A DNA stretch of 64,000 nucleotides from Ophioceras dolichostomum (taxonomy: Eukaryota; Ascomycota; Sordariomycetes; Magnaporthales; Ophioceraceae). The notes under the pieces were generated by a model. It searched no databases. It saw only the letters and a list, made by a program, of their open reading frames with translations, and was not told where the DNA came from. Shown piece after piece: positions 12,046-23,400 of this stretch (within the stretch, counting starts at the first letter, position 1; each line of letters starts with the position of its first letter). The stretch spans positions 42,190-106,189 of the forward strand of contig PYST01000116.1 in the NCBI GenBank assembly GCA_003049485.1, read 5' to 3'. A program made the translations under genes and the position numbers.

Positions 12046-12972
12046 TCAAGCAACGTCGAAAACATCCTCCTCCTCCGCAACGCCCACCGCCTGCTGCTCA
12101 GAAACGAACACGATGCCTCTCCGCTTCCACGCACCGTGCTTGATCATGTAGTCGGGCGAGTCGACGACGGAGGGAGGAGCAGCCGCGGGCCTGGGCCTGG
12201 ACCTGGGGCTGTTGTGCACGACGACGCTGCCGCCGTTCGCGGCCGTGATGAGGCCGCCGTCGGAGCTGCAGGTCGAGAACGAAGACGACGTGGAAGGGCG
12301 GCGGCGGCGGCCCCAATGGTTGTTGAGCGAGGTTGGGGGGCTGCTGCTGCCGCTGCTGCTGCGAGAAGAAGAGGAGACGCCGGCGTGCAGGATCATGTGT
12401 GGAGGTGGGGAGAGCTTTGTGGCGAGGCCTAGCTCGAAGGCGTCATTGTCTTGGTTTGTTGCTGTTGTTGCGGTTGTTGCGTCTAGGGGCGTCGGGGGCC
12501 CGGAGTAGGGGTAGGAGGAGGTCGTCATGGAGGAGGGCGTCGCTGTCGGTGGAGGGGGGCGCCGCGTTGGTGGGCGGGAGACGATGGGGCGGCCCCAGTG
12601 GTCGAGGGGCGTGCCGTCGCCGCTGGTGCTGCTGCTGTGAGAGCGGAGGATGATGGGCACGGGACGGGGGCCTGGTGTTAGGGCGTAGAAGGGGGAGCGG
12701 TCGACGGAGATGTGTTGCATCGGTGGGTGCAGCCTCAGGGGGTCCCAGTCCGGCTCGGGGTCCTGGTGGTGGTAGGGACCACCGCCGCCGCCGCCGTGGC
12801 TGTGATGGCTGTGATGGCTGTCGTCACGGTAGTGGTGTTGGTGGAGGGTGTCGGAGGAGGAGGTCGTGCTGGACACGCTGTCCTTCCTGTCGTGGTTGTT
12901 GTTGTGCTGCTCCCGAAGCTTCCGCTCGCTGCGGCACTTGCGCAGGAGACGGTGGCCTGCGCTGCACAGCAT
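12046..12972 (-). CDS. Conserved-looking Ser/His/Pro-rich protein of unknown function
   Basis: A single exon of about 308 residues. The frame is open a little further upstream but without ATG; the first ATG is at 12972 (MLCSAGHRLLRKCRSERKLR). The N-terminus is basic. The middle is low-complexity: His/Asp/Ser runs (about 30-65), Gly and Pro clusters, and Ser-rich stretches. The C-terminus holds the only ordered-looking segment, DYMIKHGAWKRRGIVFVS, followed by an acidic end. I do not recognise the family. The C-terminal basic/aromatic block looks like the functional core and the rest like a disordered regulatory region. GC-rich third positions and absence of introns over 900 bases support it as a real gene. 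Confidence 0.7.
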   Translation of the reverse strand: MLCSAGHRLLRKCRSERKLREQHNNNHDRKDSVSSTTSSSDTLHQHHYRDDSHHSHHSHGGGGGGPYHHQDPEPDWDPLRLHPPMQHISVDRSPFYALTPGPRPVPIILRSHSSSTSGDGTPLDHWGRPIVSRPPTRRPPPPTATPSSMTTSSYPYSGPPTPLDATTATTATNQDNDAFELGLATKLSPPPHMILHAGVSSSSRSSSGSSSPPTSLNNHWGRRRRPSTSSSFSTCSSDGGLITAANGGSVVVHNSPRSRPRPAAAPPSVVDSPDYMIKHGAWKRRGIVFVSEQQAVGVAEEEDVFDVA

Positions 12973-15900
12973 CGTAGATGTGATGGTGGCCACGCCTACC
13001 CACTCCAGTCACAGACTGAGAGAGAGTGTGTGTTGTGTCGTTGTTCTTGGTTGAGTTGAGTAGAGGAGGTTGGTTGGTTTGAGGATGGAAGAAGTATGAG
13101 CAAGATGAGCAAGGACGGGGTCAAGTGAACTTGGCCAGTGAGTCTTCGCTCGGGGTAGAGCTCTCTTCTTTATAATGAATGTGATGTGTGTGGTGAACCG
13201 TGTCGTTGGCTCCTAGTGGTGAAGCATGTGTTGCTCGCTGTCTTGAAAGAGGAGACGGCAAGAGCAAGAGGCATGTGGCCGGCCTTGTTGCTTGGTTGCT
13301 TGTGGGTGGAAGATAGATAGATATATGAACAAAGGAGAAAGAGAGGTAGGAGGAGAAGGAGAGGTGGGGTGTGGGTGTGTGGGAAAGGGTATGACGGGGC
13401 GGGCAGTATATGTGCGGCGGGGGCGGAGACTGGTGTTCGGCAGTGTTGCGTGAGAGCTGTGAACTTTCGGTGATGGGGCAGATCAGGTCGAGGCAGCGTA
13501 AGATGGGTAGCGCAGCTGGGCGTTGTGTATGTGAGTGTGCCAGGGCCAGAGTAACATCTTGTACCTTGCAGGACGCATGGGGCAAAGCTAGTACCGGCGC
13601 ATGGCGAAGTACAACAGACTGCTGGAGGATGCGCTCAAATGCGGTGCCTTGCAGATTGCAGCAGTGGGTGGACCTCAATCAGGCAGCTCTGTCTATTCTT
13701 CTGGCCTATTCCGTCCATGACTTACACTTGTAAGGTACCGGAATAAGGGGGAAAGACGAGCATGCACGAGCATGACAAGATTGACGAGCAACAGAAGATC
13801 GGTACCTACCTTAGCTTATGTCCATGATCCATTCGCATTGATGAGGAGAGATAGGAGAAAGGGAGGAGGGAACTTGGGAACTGACTAGCGGGAGTCTAGA
13901 CCAGAACAACTTGGAAGTCCGTCCGAGGGGGGCCTTCCAAAGCGGTTCTCGTCGCTCACGCGATCTACACCGCTTACAAAAACCCCTCGTCCACTCGTTC
14001 GAATCGGGAAATGGAGGTCGGGCGGGAAAGGAAGCTCTGTCGCGAGGTACTGGTGGTACTTGATGGGACGTGTACGTCATGGGGGGGGAGAGGACAAGGC
14101 AGGGGGGGTGATGCGAGATGTCATCTGTTCAACTTTTTCGACAGGGGGGCGTGGTCCGTCGTGAGTCGGAGCTGCTGCATGGATCATAATGTGCAGGGTT
14201 CAAGGTGTTTGGGGCAAGCAGCCAAGCACGGGCAACTTGGCAAGGCCAGGCGAGGATCTGAACAGCACAGGGATCCGGGATTTTGTGCAAGACCAAGGAA
14301 AAAACGTACGGATATCGTCAAGAGGATGCACAAAACAACCGAAGAATGCTGTCATCCCACTGATCGTTGTTTCAGCAATCCCGTCTCATCATGATGAAGA
14401 TAAATAAAAAAAAAAAGAGGATGAGGAAGAGAGGGAAGAGGAGCAACAAAGCCGCGGATGAGGACTTTTCGGACGGAATCTTTTTTTTTTCCCCTCTCGC
14501 TGGCAACAACCCAAAAGCAGAACTGCACCACCAACCAGCATCAGCTTTCAGGCAGCTCGCCCTCGCCCCCAGCCCGGTCCAGCCCTGCTGCACTCTCAGG
14601 CTTTTTTCGGCCCTCTCGGGTATGCAACCACTTTTTTGACTTTTTCGACATATGTAGGTAAGTAGGTAGGTAAGCTACTAGGGAGGGAGAAGATAAAAAT
14701 CGGCCCCCAGCCACTATTGAAAGTTCCAGTCCGAGCCAGCCCGCCCCCTGCAGAAACCCAAGTTCAGGTCAGTGTAGGCAGGTACAGGTAGGTAGTTTTG
14801 TATGTGTATGTATATGAACGAACATATGTTTGTTATTGAGAAGGAGAAGGTGAGGCAAGGGGAGAGAGAGAGGGCCAGAAGGGCCGGCCAATGTGCCCAA
14901 CGACACAAACCTCAGAAAATCCCAAGGCATCATTTTTAGGGGCAGGGGGAGGCAACGACGATTTTTTGCTCCATTGAACAGTCAAAACAGTTGAATACTA
15001 ACAAAGAGGCATATTTTCCATTCTTCACCCTCCCTCCTCCCAACTTACCCTCCCAACGTCGTTCGCGTCGGTTTCATGTTTTTTTTCAGGGGGAAATCGA
15101 TGAAGAGGGAGGGGAGGGGAGGCGGTGGACGGAGGACAACAACGACAAAGAAGTGTGGCGACGGATGCCGAGGAGCCAGTCATGAAAAGGAGAGCACAAT
15201 GACAACGACGCCGACCAACAGCCGTGCGCTTGGAGCAACACGGCACTTTTTTTTCTTCTTTTTTTTTGTACAGCACCCCGACGACCACCACCACTGCGAC
15301 GCACAAAGAAGCAGGTGGCAAGGCAAGGCATGCACGGGCGAATATCGATTCCTCTGCACACCACCACCGCTTCACGTCGGCCTATCGAAGCGCTGTGATT
15401 GATGATTTAGTAGCCCCATCTTGGGATGAATGGTGTGGTAGATCACTTATATTTTCCAAGATCGTGATGCTATAGTGCTTGCTTGCTTGACCGCCCGGCC
15501 CTTTCTCTCCGTGTCCACGTCCATCCCCTCCTTCCCTTAGAGCTCATGCTATTCGGGCGAAATTTCGAAACGGAGATCGTCACCACCACCCACCACTCAC
15601 GACTGACTACACGATGTATGGTTTGTGCGCTGATGTTGTTTTGTGGTGTGCATGTGCGTTTGTGTGTGTGAATCATCATCGAACACCGAAAAAAGAAAAT
15701 GCCCGTCCACTCCTCCTCCTCCGCACAGAGGAAGAGGCGTGTCGATGCTGATTTGGGAAGACCAGTAAGACAAGCCACATCCGTCATGGGGGTGAGCTGT
15801 TTAAAGAGGATGCAGGTACCAAGCCAAGCCCGGAGCATGCTGCACGCGCTAAAAAAGACAAGTCAGGGACTGGGGCTTGGTTCTGGAACCAGTTAAACCA

Positions 15901-18900
15901 GTCAGTTGTTTCTCCAGCTGTTCCGCTGTTCCCGTGGTCGAGAGGCTAAGGAACGGGATCGAGATGTCCAGATGCTGACATACGATGCTGTCCTCTTCTT
16001 CCCCCTGAGAATGATGATGATTCCATGCTGAGAGAGGGCAAAGCCATGAAGATGTACGTACGCAAGTTCACTTCAGATGGGTCTTCGATCTTTTTCTTGG
16101 GATCGTTCAGTTTCAGGATTTAAATTTTGCACTATGTCGTACACTGCCATGATGATCGTTATTCGTCCCGTCTGTTAATGCCAGAAAGTTCGCATTGCAA
16201 CACTCGTTCCATGGAAACGGGCTTGGCTGACATTTGGCTGACATGAGAGTTCAAGTCTGTCCTTGACCTTGAACTTCCTCCGGCAATGCTAAGCTCCTTC
16301 AGCTGTTCACGCGTCCTTTTCTCGTCCGCTGGATACGGATAGTACCAAGTAGTACAGTCGTAGCTCTCTTTTCTCTCTTTTCCTCACATCATCGTAGGGT
16401 TGCTTCCGAACAAATTACGAGAAAACGACGGGAGGGGGAAAACGAAGCTATTGAATTTCTCTCCGGTAGCTTTCCGACTTTGGCTTGGTCACATCCTCCA
16501 GCTGTTGCCATTCCCCTCATCATGGATGGTTCACGTGGGCCATACTAGTATCGATTTCTCTTGCCTTTGCCTCCCACCACAATTTCCACACACACCACCA
16601 CCCCGCTCTCTCACCCCTCACGAGGACTCAATTCATCACATCCCGACCCAGAAATACGGGATGCTTCTTTTTCTTCTTCGACTAGCCTCGTGTGATTGGG
16701 GAATAGGTATCATCACTTTATTTCCTCCTCCATTCCGTTCCGTTCTATGGCGCAGCGAGCGGTGTGACCGGAAGACAGACGGATGAGCAAGTTTTGTTCT
16801 TGCTCGAGCTAGCTGAGAGTTTTTCATTGGAGTCGGGCGTACGTGGTGTGTGTGTGGATGAGAGGCTGCTGACGACAGACACTTGGCTAACGGTACCTGA
16901 CTCCGCGGAGCTCTTTCGTGACTTTTTTTTTCCCCTCTTAATTGCCATGACTTACGCGGCCGTCCGCCGGCTTGCCCGTCTCGTGAAGTGTGCTTTGCTT
17001 TGTTCTGCTATGGTCTTCTCGGTTACGCGCCGTCAAACCTGCTGTTCAACTTACGATCAGTGCTCTTTTATATTGCGACTCTACCACGGCCGTTGCCGTG
17101 TGATGATAATGGGATGGGAGTTGGACTACAGTGGTAAGTTTCTAAGTTTCGGCTGTCCAAATGGCTTTCTTCTTGTTTCTTCTTTTCCCGCCCCGTCTTC
17201 GTTGTTCCTGGAACCACTGTCGTCGATCAATTCATTCCCGACCATCACCGCAATTCAATATATTCTATCGTTCACATTTTTTCTTTCGGACGGAAAGGGG
17301 AGGGTGGCGTCGGGGGTTAGTCGGGGTAGTTGGGGCCATGCAAGGTACGCGAAACTTCCAACGAATGATATGTGGGAAGGTTTTCAGCGTATCTTGCTCG
17401 GGCTGGAGAGTTTCGCCCCCTTCGAATCCTTCCTCTTCCCAGCAGTCCCTCCCTTTCAGCCTCGGCCGGGTTTCGCACGCACGCTGCACCGCAACAGCGC
17501 CCCCTACATACAATATTCAATACAGTTACCAGATCAGACCCTTTTCTCCACGCCAGCCCAGGCCCAGCCCAGCCCGTCTCAGCCCCGCATTGTTGGAAGT
17601 TGGCGTGTTTGTAACTGAAGTCACACCATGTTCACAAACTTTTGACGCACACACCACACCCCTCGAATCCAGAACACCCCATGCGGTTTGGGGAACTGGA
17701 ATGTGATCCCGTCTCTTCTTTTCTCTTCGAATTACAAAGTATTCAGTCGTTTCCGAGAAAGCCGCCCACCCGCCTGTGTGCTTGGGAAAAGAGGGTACCT
17801 AACTGTTAAGGAGGGATTATCCTCGCAGACTAAAAAGAACGGACAAAGTCGGTACCACACTTATTAGTCTTTCATTGGCGCTGACTTGGCTTGGCTCGGC
17901 TGTTCGGAGCTGCGAAAGCTGCCTGTTCCTAGTCACCGCACCGTTGTCGTCGTCGTTGTCGTCGTCGTCGGCGGTGTTGGGATGACGTGAGGGCACCATC
18001 CATCCAACCGGAAGACTACGATCTCCGGGTCCAGGCATAATGGTATATGATCCTTGTGATATACTACTAATCTTCGTGCACCGATTAAGTCCGTTAAGGC
18101 CCGCCTAGGGCATATTGTTTCTCGATGATGATTGTTAATACTCGCTCTTCAGACCTTGTTCATATGCGGCTTTATCTTATGCCGTTATGCTGTTGAAGAT
18201 GATGAGATAGAGAGGCAAGCTAGTAGACAGTAGTGCCTGGATAAACCAGGTCAGGGCTGGAAGTGAGATACAAGACTGAGATACAAGACTGAGATACAAG
18301 ACTGAGATACAAGACTGAGATACAAGACTGAGATACAAGACTGTCTATGCCAATCGGCAGATTATTAATTCCCGGGCATTACAAAGTATGATTTACGGAA
18401 ACTTCTAGATTGCTTGCGAGTGCGTCCTCGACGAGCCCAGACGAAGACCGGGATCACCATGGCAGTCGGCTGAGACAATGATGGAAGCGGACCACCACTC
18501 CATCGTCGTCGTCCTTTCGCCGCCGCCCGTGCATCCGCTGCCCGTGCATCGGCAGACAAGGTGACAAGGTCTACTTGGCAGGCCTCGTCGTTCGTGCCGA
18601 GCCCACTAGCCAAGAGCTGTTGTGTTTCGTGTTTTTTGTTCATCGTTATTTACGTTGTTTCGTCATACACACAACACATACACCCGCGAGCAAACAAACA
18701 CACTCCGGAATAGATTTTTTTTGAACAAATACTGCCAAGTGGCACTATTAAAAAAACGTGGCGACTCGTTGGATGCACCAACGGCAGGCGTGTGGGAGAT
18801 CTCGTCGCCTAGCATAGCCACTTTGCCGCCATCTGTTCCACAAACCGTGCCGCATTCCCTCCGTCCGTTGTGTGTTTCGTTTTCTGGGAATATCTCTTTT

Positions 18901-19479
18901 GTCTGTCTTCTACCAGGATCAAGATCTTCCCCCACGCCTCCTCCCTGAAAAGGTATGCGTCGTAGTAACACGAAGACAACACGGGATGAAGGAAGAGGGA
19001 GGAGCACAGGGGGTGCCGACGCCGACGCCCTCCAATCTATCCCCGTGATGCTGTTCCTTTCGACACCACATGGCGATCCGTGGCGTACCCGGTGACGCAA
19101 ATTTTGGGTCCTTTTGGGTCCTTCCCGCCGACGCGGTGGAGCAGAATCGACTCCGGACAGGTAGGCTGTAGATTTTGGGAGGATCGGTAGGTAGGTACCA
19201 AGAGGTAGATCTGGGATCTTGTCACGGGCACAGTGAACCTGCCCACCAACCCCTGAGCCTAGGTTCACACGCGGATGGCTGGTAGCTACTTTACCTAGGT
19301 ACCTAGGCAGGCAGGGAGGCCGATCCCGAATCGCTCAATCGCTCGTTCGGCTCGCGTGCCTGCTATGCTATTATTGGCACGGGGCGTACGAGAGGCGAGA
19401 AGCGAAGCAGTGCCGGTCCTGTTGGTCCAGAACGACTCGGCTCTGTTCTGCTTCTGCTCCGACTTCGAGTCGTAGTTCG
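12973..19479. other. Long gene-poor interval (6.5 kb)
   Basis: No protein-coding gene could be supported. Open frames exist, the longest being 16764-17618 (+, 284 codons), but they show no motif, no coding-like codon use and no clear splice partners. The 16400-17700 stretch is C/T-rich on the plus strand, like the leaders elsewhere in the window. A perfect 13-bp tandem array lies at 18265-18342. TACCTAGGTA-type palindromes occur at about 13801-13812 and 19291-19310, and a GTAGGTAA run at 14653-14672. Long leaders, non-coding transcripts or small multi-exon genes are possible. Confidence 0.45.
18265..18342. repeat. Perfect 13-bp tandem repeat, 6 copies
   Basis: The unit gagatacaagact is repeated six times without a mismatch, head to tail, then degenerates into gtctatgcc. 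No open frame is associated. Perfect identity implies recent expansion. It looks like a minisatellite. Confidence 0.95.
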
Positions 19480-20006
19480 TCATAGCTTGCCGTCGCTCTC
19501 GCCCGCTAGCCTCTTCACCCTCTTCTGTTCCCAATTATCGAGGTCCTTGGCAGCGAGTTTCTGGAGAAGGTCGGATGCGCGGGTCGCAAAAATACGTCAG
19601 CGAAATGGTGATCGACGCGCCGGGATCTTCGGGATCGGGCCGTAGAAGGCGGCCGGGCCAGCCGGCCAGTCGGTCGGATACGGGGAAGAAGACTATGATG
19701 CTTAGGTATGAGGGGACATGATATGTGGCCGGGTCTTACGTAGTACTCCTCCTTCATGTCTACTTTCCTCGCGGCGTTGTGGAGGCCAAGCTCCTCTTCT
19801 CGGGTCATCTGCCGGACCTTGCGGTCGTACTTCTCGTACCGGACGGCCGTCGCGGGGGTCAGGACGAAGGAGCCGGCGACTATGACGGTCACGAAAGGGA
19901 GGCCGAACAGTAGGAAGGGGTGTTTCCCCATCATGGCTCTGTACCGCGCCCCTAGCTTGCTCGAGTCCGCTGATGAGCGGAATTTTTTTGACTGGAAGAC
20001 GGCCAT
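19480..20006 (-). CDS. cox16: Cytochrome c oxidase assembly protein COX16
   Basis: Exons 20006-19740 and 19560-19480 give 115 residues. The 179-bp intron has donor GTAAGA and acceptor CCAG, phase 0. The sequence is typical of COX16: MAVFQSKKFRSS, a LGARYRAMMGKHPFLLFGLPF segment leading into one membrane helix (about 31-50, VTVIVAGSFVLTPATA), then RYEKYDRKVRQMT, VDMKEEYY, and the conserved second-exon end KLAAKDLDNWEQKRVKR. COX16 is a small inner-membrane mitochondrial protein needed for cytochrome oxidase assembly (Cox1/Cox2 modules). The gene is divergent from the ATR-type kinase, with 440 bases between the two ATGs, so the promoters overlap. Confidence 0.95.
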
Positions 20007-20446
20007 GGTGATGTGACGTAGGTCCTTTGTCGATCAGTCGGTCGTTGGTCGTTGGGCTGGTGGCTGGCAGTTCAATCCTCGATGGCAAAGCTCAATAGAA
20101 GTGACGAGATATTGTCAATGTCATTGCCGCTCAAAAGCATCACGGTTGAGGGCAGCAAGCAGAGGTATTGTATCAGAATGACATGACATGATCACGATGC
20201 TGTAACCGAGCTCTGGAGCTTGGGTGGGGCTCCGATAGTGGGGAGGAGCTTCAATTTTAACACGTGACATCGCGTTGATGGCCGTCGCGTCACTAAAATC
20301 ACTAAAACTGCCCCGCGCCCGAAGCTGTCATTCAAGTTTAAGTAACCTGCCTCTAGATATCCTCGCTCGCCATTTGCTTTTCGCCCACTCGCCTCGCCAA
20401 TGATGTATAGCAATACTCTAGCTTGAAGTGTCATGTGGCCGATGAA
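20007..20446. promoter_or_regulatory. Shared divergent promoter region, cox16 / ATR-type kinase
   Basis: 440 bases separate the start codons of two oppositely oriented genes and must hold both promoters. No canonical TATA box is evident. No regulator site can be assigned with confidence. Confidence 0.6.
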
Positions 20447-23400
20447 ATGGCACCGGAGTCCTTCGGAATGCCTGGTCCGGACTACCAGCGAGCCGGGCTG
20501 GCGGCCGCCACAATTGCAAGTGGTAACGGCATAGACGTTCAGGCACCGCCTCCATCGACCCTCGCTGCCCAGCTGGTGGAGAACATCTCCGCAGCCTCGG
20601 TCAGGTCATCGTCCTCGCTACGTCCGGACGAAACGCAGGAACTGCAACGCCTTTTCAATGTCATCGAGCATGTCAAGAACCAGCCAGAGGTACTCCGCAC
20701 ACACGCCGATAGAGTCGAGCACAACCACATGCTCATCTACGTCTTCGGCCGTGTCGCTCTCGACGGCTTCCGGCTTGCCGAAGACCCGTTCGCCAACCGG
20801 GCCCAGCTCACGGGCGAAATCCTGAAGGCCATCAACTTCCTCAAGGTCACCATCAAGGAGACACCGTCCGTCCTCGGCTTCGTTGCCGATGAGAAGACCT
20901 TCTTGTTCCGTCGCGGCGAACCGCTCTGGCTCTGGATCCTGCCCAAGTTCCTGAAGTTGCTGGGCCTCGCGCAGTGTGTCAACATCTCGTCCTCGATCGA
21001 GGGTGTCATCCAGTTCATCCTCGTCACCACCAACCAGCACAGTGCTTTGTGGAGCATCACTCCGGCTATAACTCGCTACATCCAGGACTCGGTGGATGCT
21101 ATCCTCCAACACCTTGAAGTCCTCGCTACCGCTGATGTGGACCAGTCGCTCTCCTTGCGACTCCCCAGGAAAAGGTTTCGCTCGGACTTGCCGAACGATG
21201 CGGCCTCCTCCAAGGCCTGCACATATCTAGTCGGTAGCGTCAGGCATGCCATCAGGCATGCGTGGAGTCTCCTCAAGATCTTTGCTTCCGTCATCACATC
21301 GGACAAGCTTGCTCAAGAGTTGCCCTCGGCCTTCCAACAGATGGCGCCATGGGTGGTCGACTCCCTCCCGGCCTTCTACAACCTCCAGGAGCGCTGGGAA
21401 GAGGGCCTCGAGAATCTCTCAATCCCTACCATCGACTGCCTTCTGAAACTTGCGGCGGCTTACGGAGACGCCGCTAGGATCGAAATCGAAATCCAGCACA
21501 AGGTCCTCGGTGTGTTAGCGATGCTGTGTGGTCGAGTGGTGGAACGGCCCTCAGAGCTACTTAGGCACGACGAGGCCGGCGTAGCCGCCCGCCGGATATT
21601 CTGCCTTGCTATGATCCAGCTCAGCCATACCTCGATGAATTATAGGCCCGTCGGTCGGCTGGTCGCGTCACAGCTTATTGGCCAACTTGCTGAGCTTGTG
21701 TCGATGAGGGACATTGTGGGAACTGGCACTGACTTCACGGTAGGCCCCCCTTCCTCACTCCTCACTTCTCTGTGCTCCTGTCTCCGGGCATTGCTGACGA
21801 TGAATCTCTTGCTTGCATCGTGTAGCGTTGCTACGAACTTCTGAGAAACGCATCATCGGATGCCGAACCAGGGGCGTTCCGGAACGAAGTGCAACTGGCG
21901 CATTTCATCGATACGGACCTCCGGCGCAGCATCGTCGCACTCAATCTGCATTCGCCACAAGTAGAAGCTTCCGAGCCAGTCTTGAAGCGAAGGAAGCTAT
22001 CAGCCGAGCCTCCGCTTCTTTATCCGCTGGTCGAGCGCCTGTGTGGTATTTTCAAGGCGGACGCGCTTATGGACTACGAGCTGCTGGAAAGCCTCGTCGT
22101 CAACGGCTTCTCCAGCTTGAGCGATCATGCCTGCTGCCAGGTGCTCACCCTGCTTGGCTATATCCCATGTGCTGCGGATAACACCCTTGCCCTTGCGATA
22201 AGCTGCGACTCACCACGGTCGGAGTCGGACAGCCTGCGTTGCTCGTTCTGCTGCTCGGCGTCCGACAAGGGACGCTCACATCCGGCTTGTCTTGATATCG
22301 CTGCGAGATCTGCCTCAATCGCCATATTCAGCCGTCTCATTCGCCTGCCTAGCTTCCTTAATTCTCGGAGGCCTAGGGTCATAGCGATGATGTCGCTCAA
22401 GAGGTTGGTGGCTCACTGTCGGAGCTCTGAGTTCCTCGACCTCGAGAAGTCCGTTGCTGGCCACTGGTGTCTGCAGTCGCTTAACAGCTCCGTCAGGGAG
22501 CTTCGAATAGCATCTGGGTAAGTGCCAAATCTCAGTCGTCTCTGTTTGGAATTCTCACTCATGGGCTTGTCTCCTAGGACGAATAGACTAACGTGGGTTT
22601 AGGAGGATACTGGCTTCGTTTTTGGTTGAAGCCGAGCGGCTCTCTCCCGAACTGGGGAGGCGGAACAGAGCGAACGCGCTCGGCTTCCTCAAGTCCCTCT
22701 CTGACAAAAATGTAGCACATCTTAACGAAACATGCATCATGGCCTGGGGCCAAGTGGGGATGTAAGTTGGCCACCGGATGATGAACTACATACTACATCT
22801 CGACATCAGCTTCATTGACTGACGCCCTCGATCCAACAGAACTGTCCCTGATGAGGACGAGCCACTCAGCCTCGTCCTCGTAAAGCTGCTAGACTTCCTT
22901 GGTCACACAAATACCATTATTTCAGCGTTTGCTTTCAACGAGGTACAGCACAACCAGAACCCATGGAGCAATCCTTCTCCCGATTCTACAGCCGGAGTGG
23001 TTCTTTAGCTGACAGACGCAGATCCTGAATCTTGCCCGGGCTCGACGAACAACACCCAGACGGCTTTTCGAGCCGTTCTGGAGAAGCATCGCCTTCTCCA
23101 CGGTTAAGGACATGGTTGCTCGGCCCCAAACCACGCGACTCACGGCAGAGCTGCTCCAGATCAGCGTGCCGGATCATCTTCGCCTGGTCCAGCAGTACGC
23201 GCTCCCCTGGCTAGTCCTTTCGAGGAAGAAGGAGGTCATCCAGAAGATCGCCGAGGCTCGAGGCGAGGAGGCCGCCTGGCAACCCTGCCTGGACAGGGCC
23301 AATCTCGGGTCTATACTCGCTCTGCTCCTTGTCCAGGACGTCACAGACGTCGAGGAGTACGTGTTGACGACGCTGCGTATGATCTCCTCGCATTTCGAGG

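Noticed and set aside
13960..14020. GTTCGAATC, resembling a tRNA T-loop
   Set aside because: No acceptor stem, anticodon arm or spacing of a tRNA could be drawn around it. I found no supported tRNA or rRNA gene in the window.
16764..17618. 284-codon plus-strand open frame
   Set aside because: Composition and codon use look like C/T-rich leader DNA; no domain, no splice partner, no conserved motif. Kept only as an unresolved possibility in the gene-poor interval.
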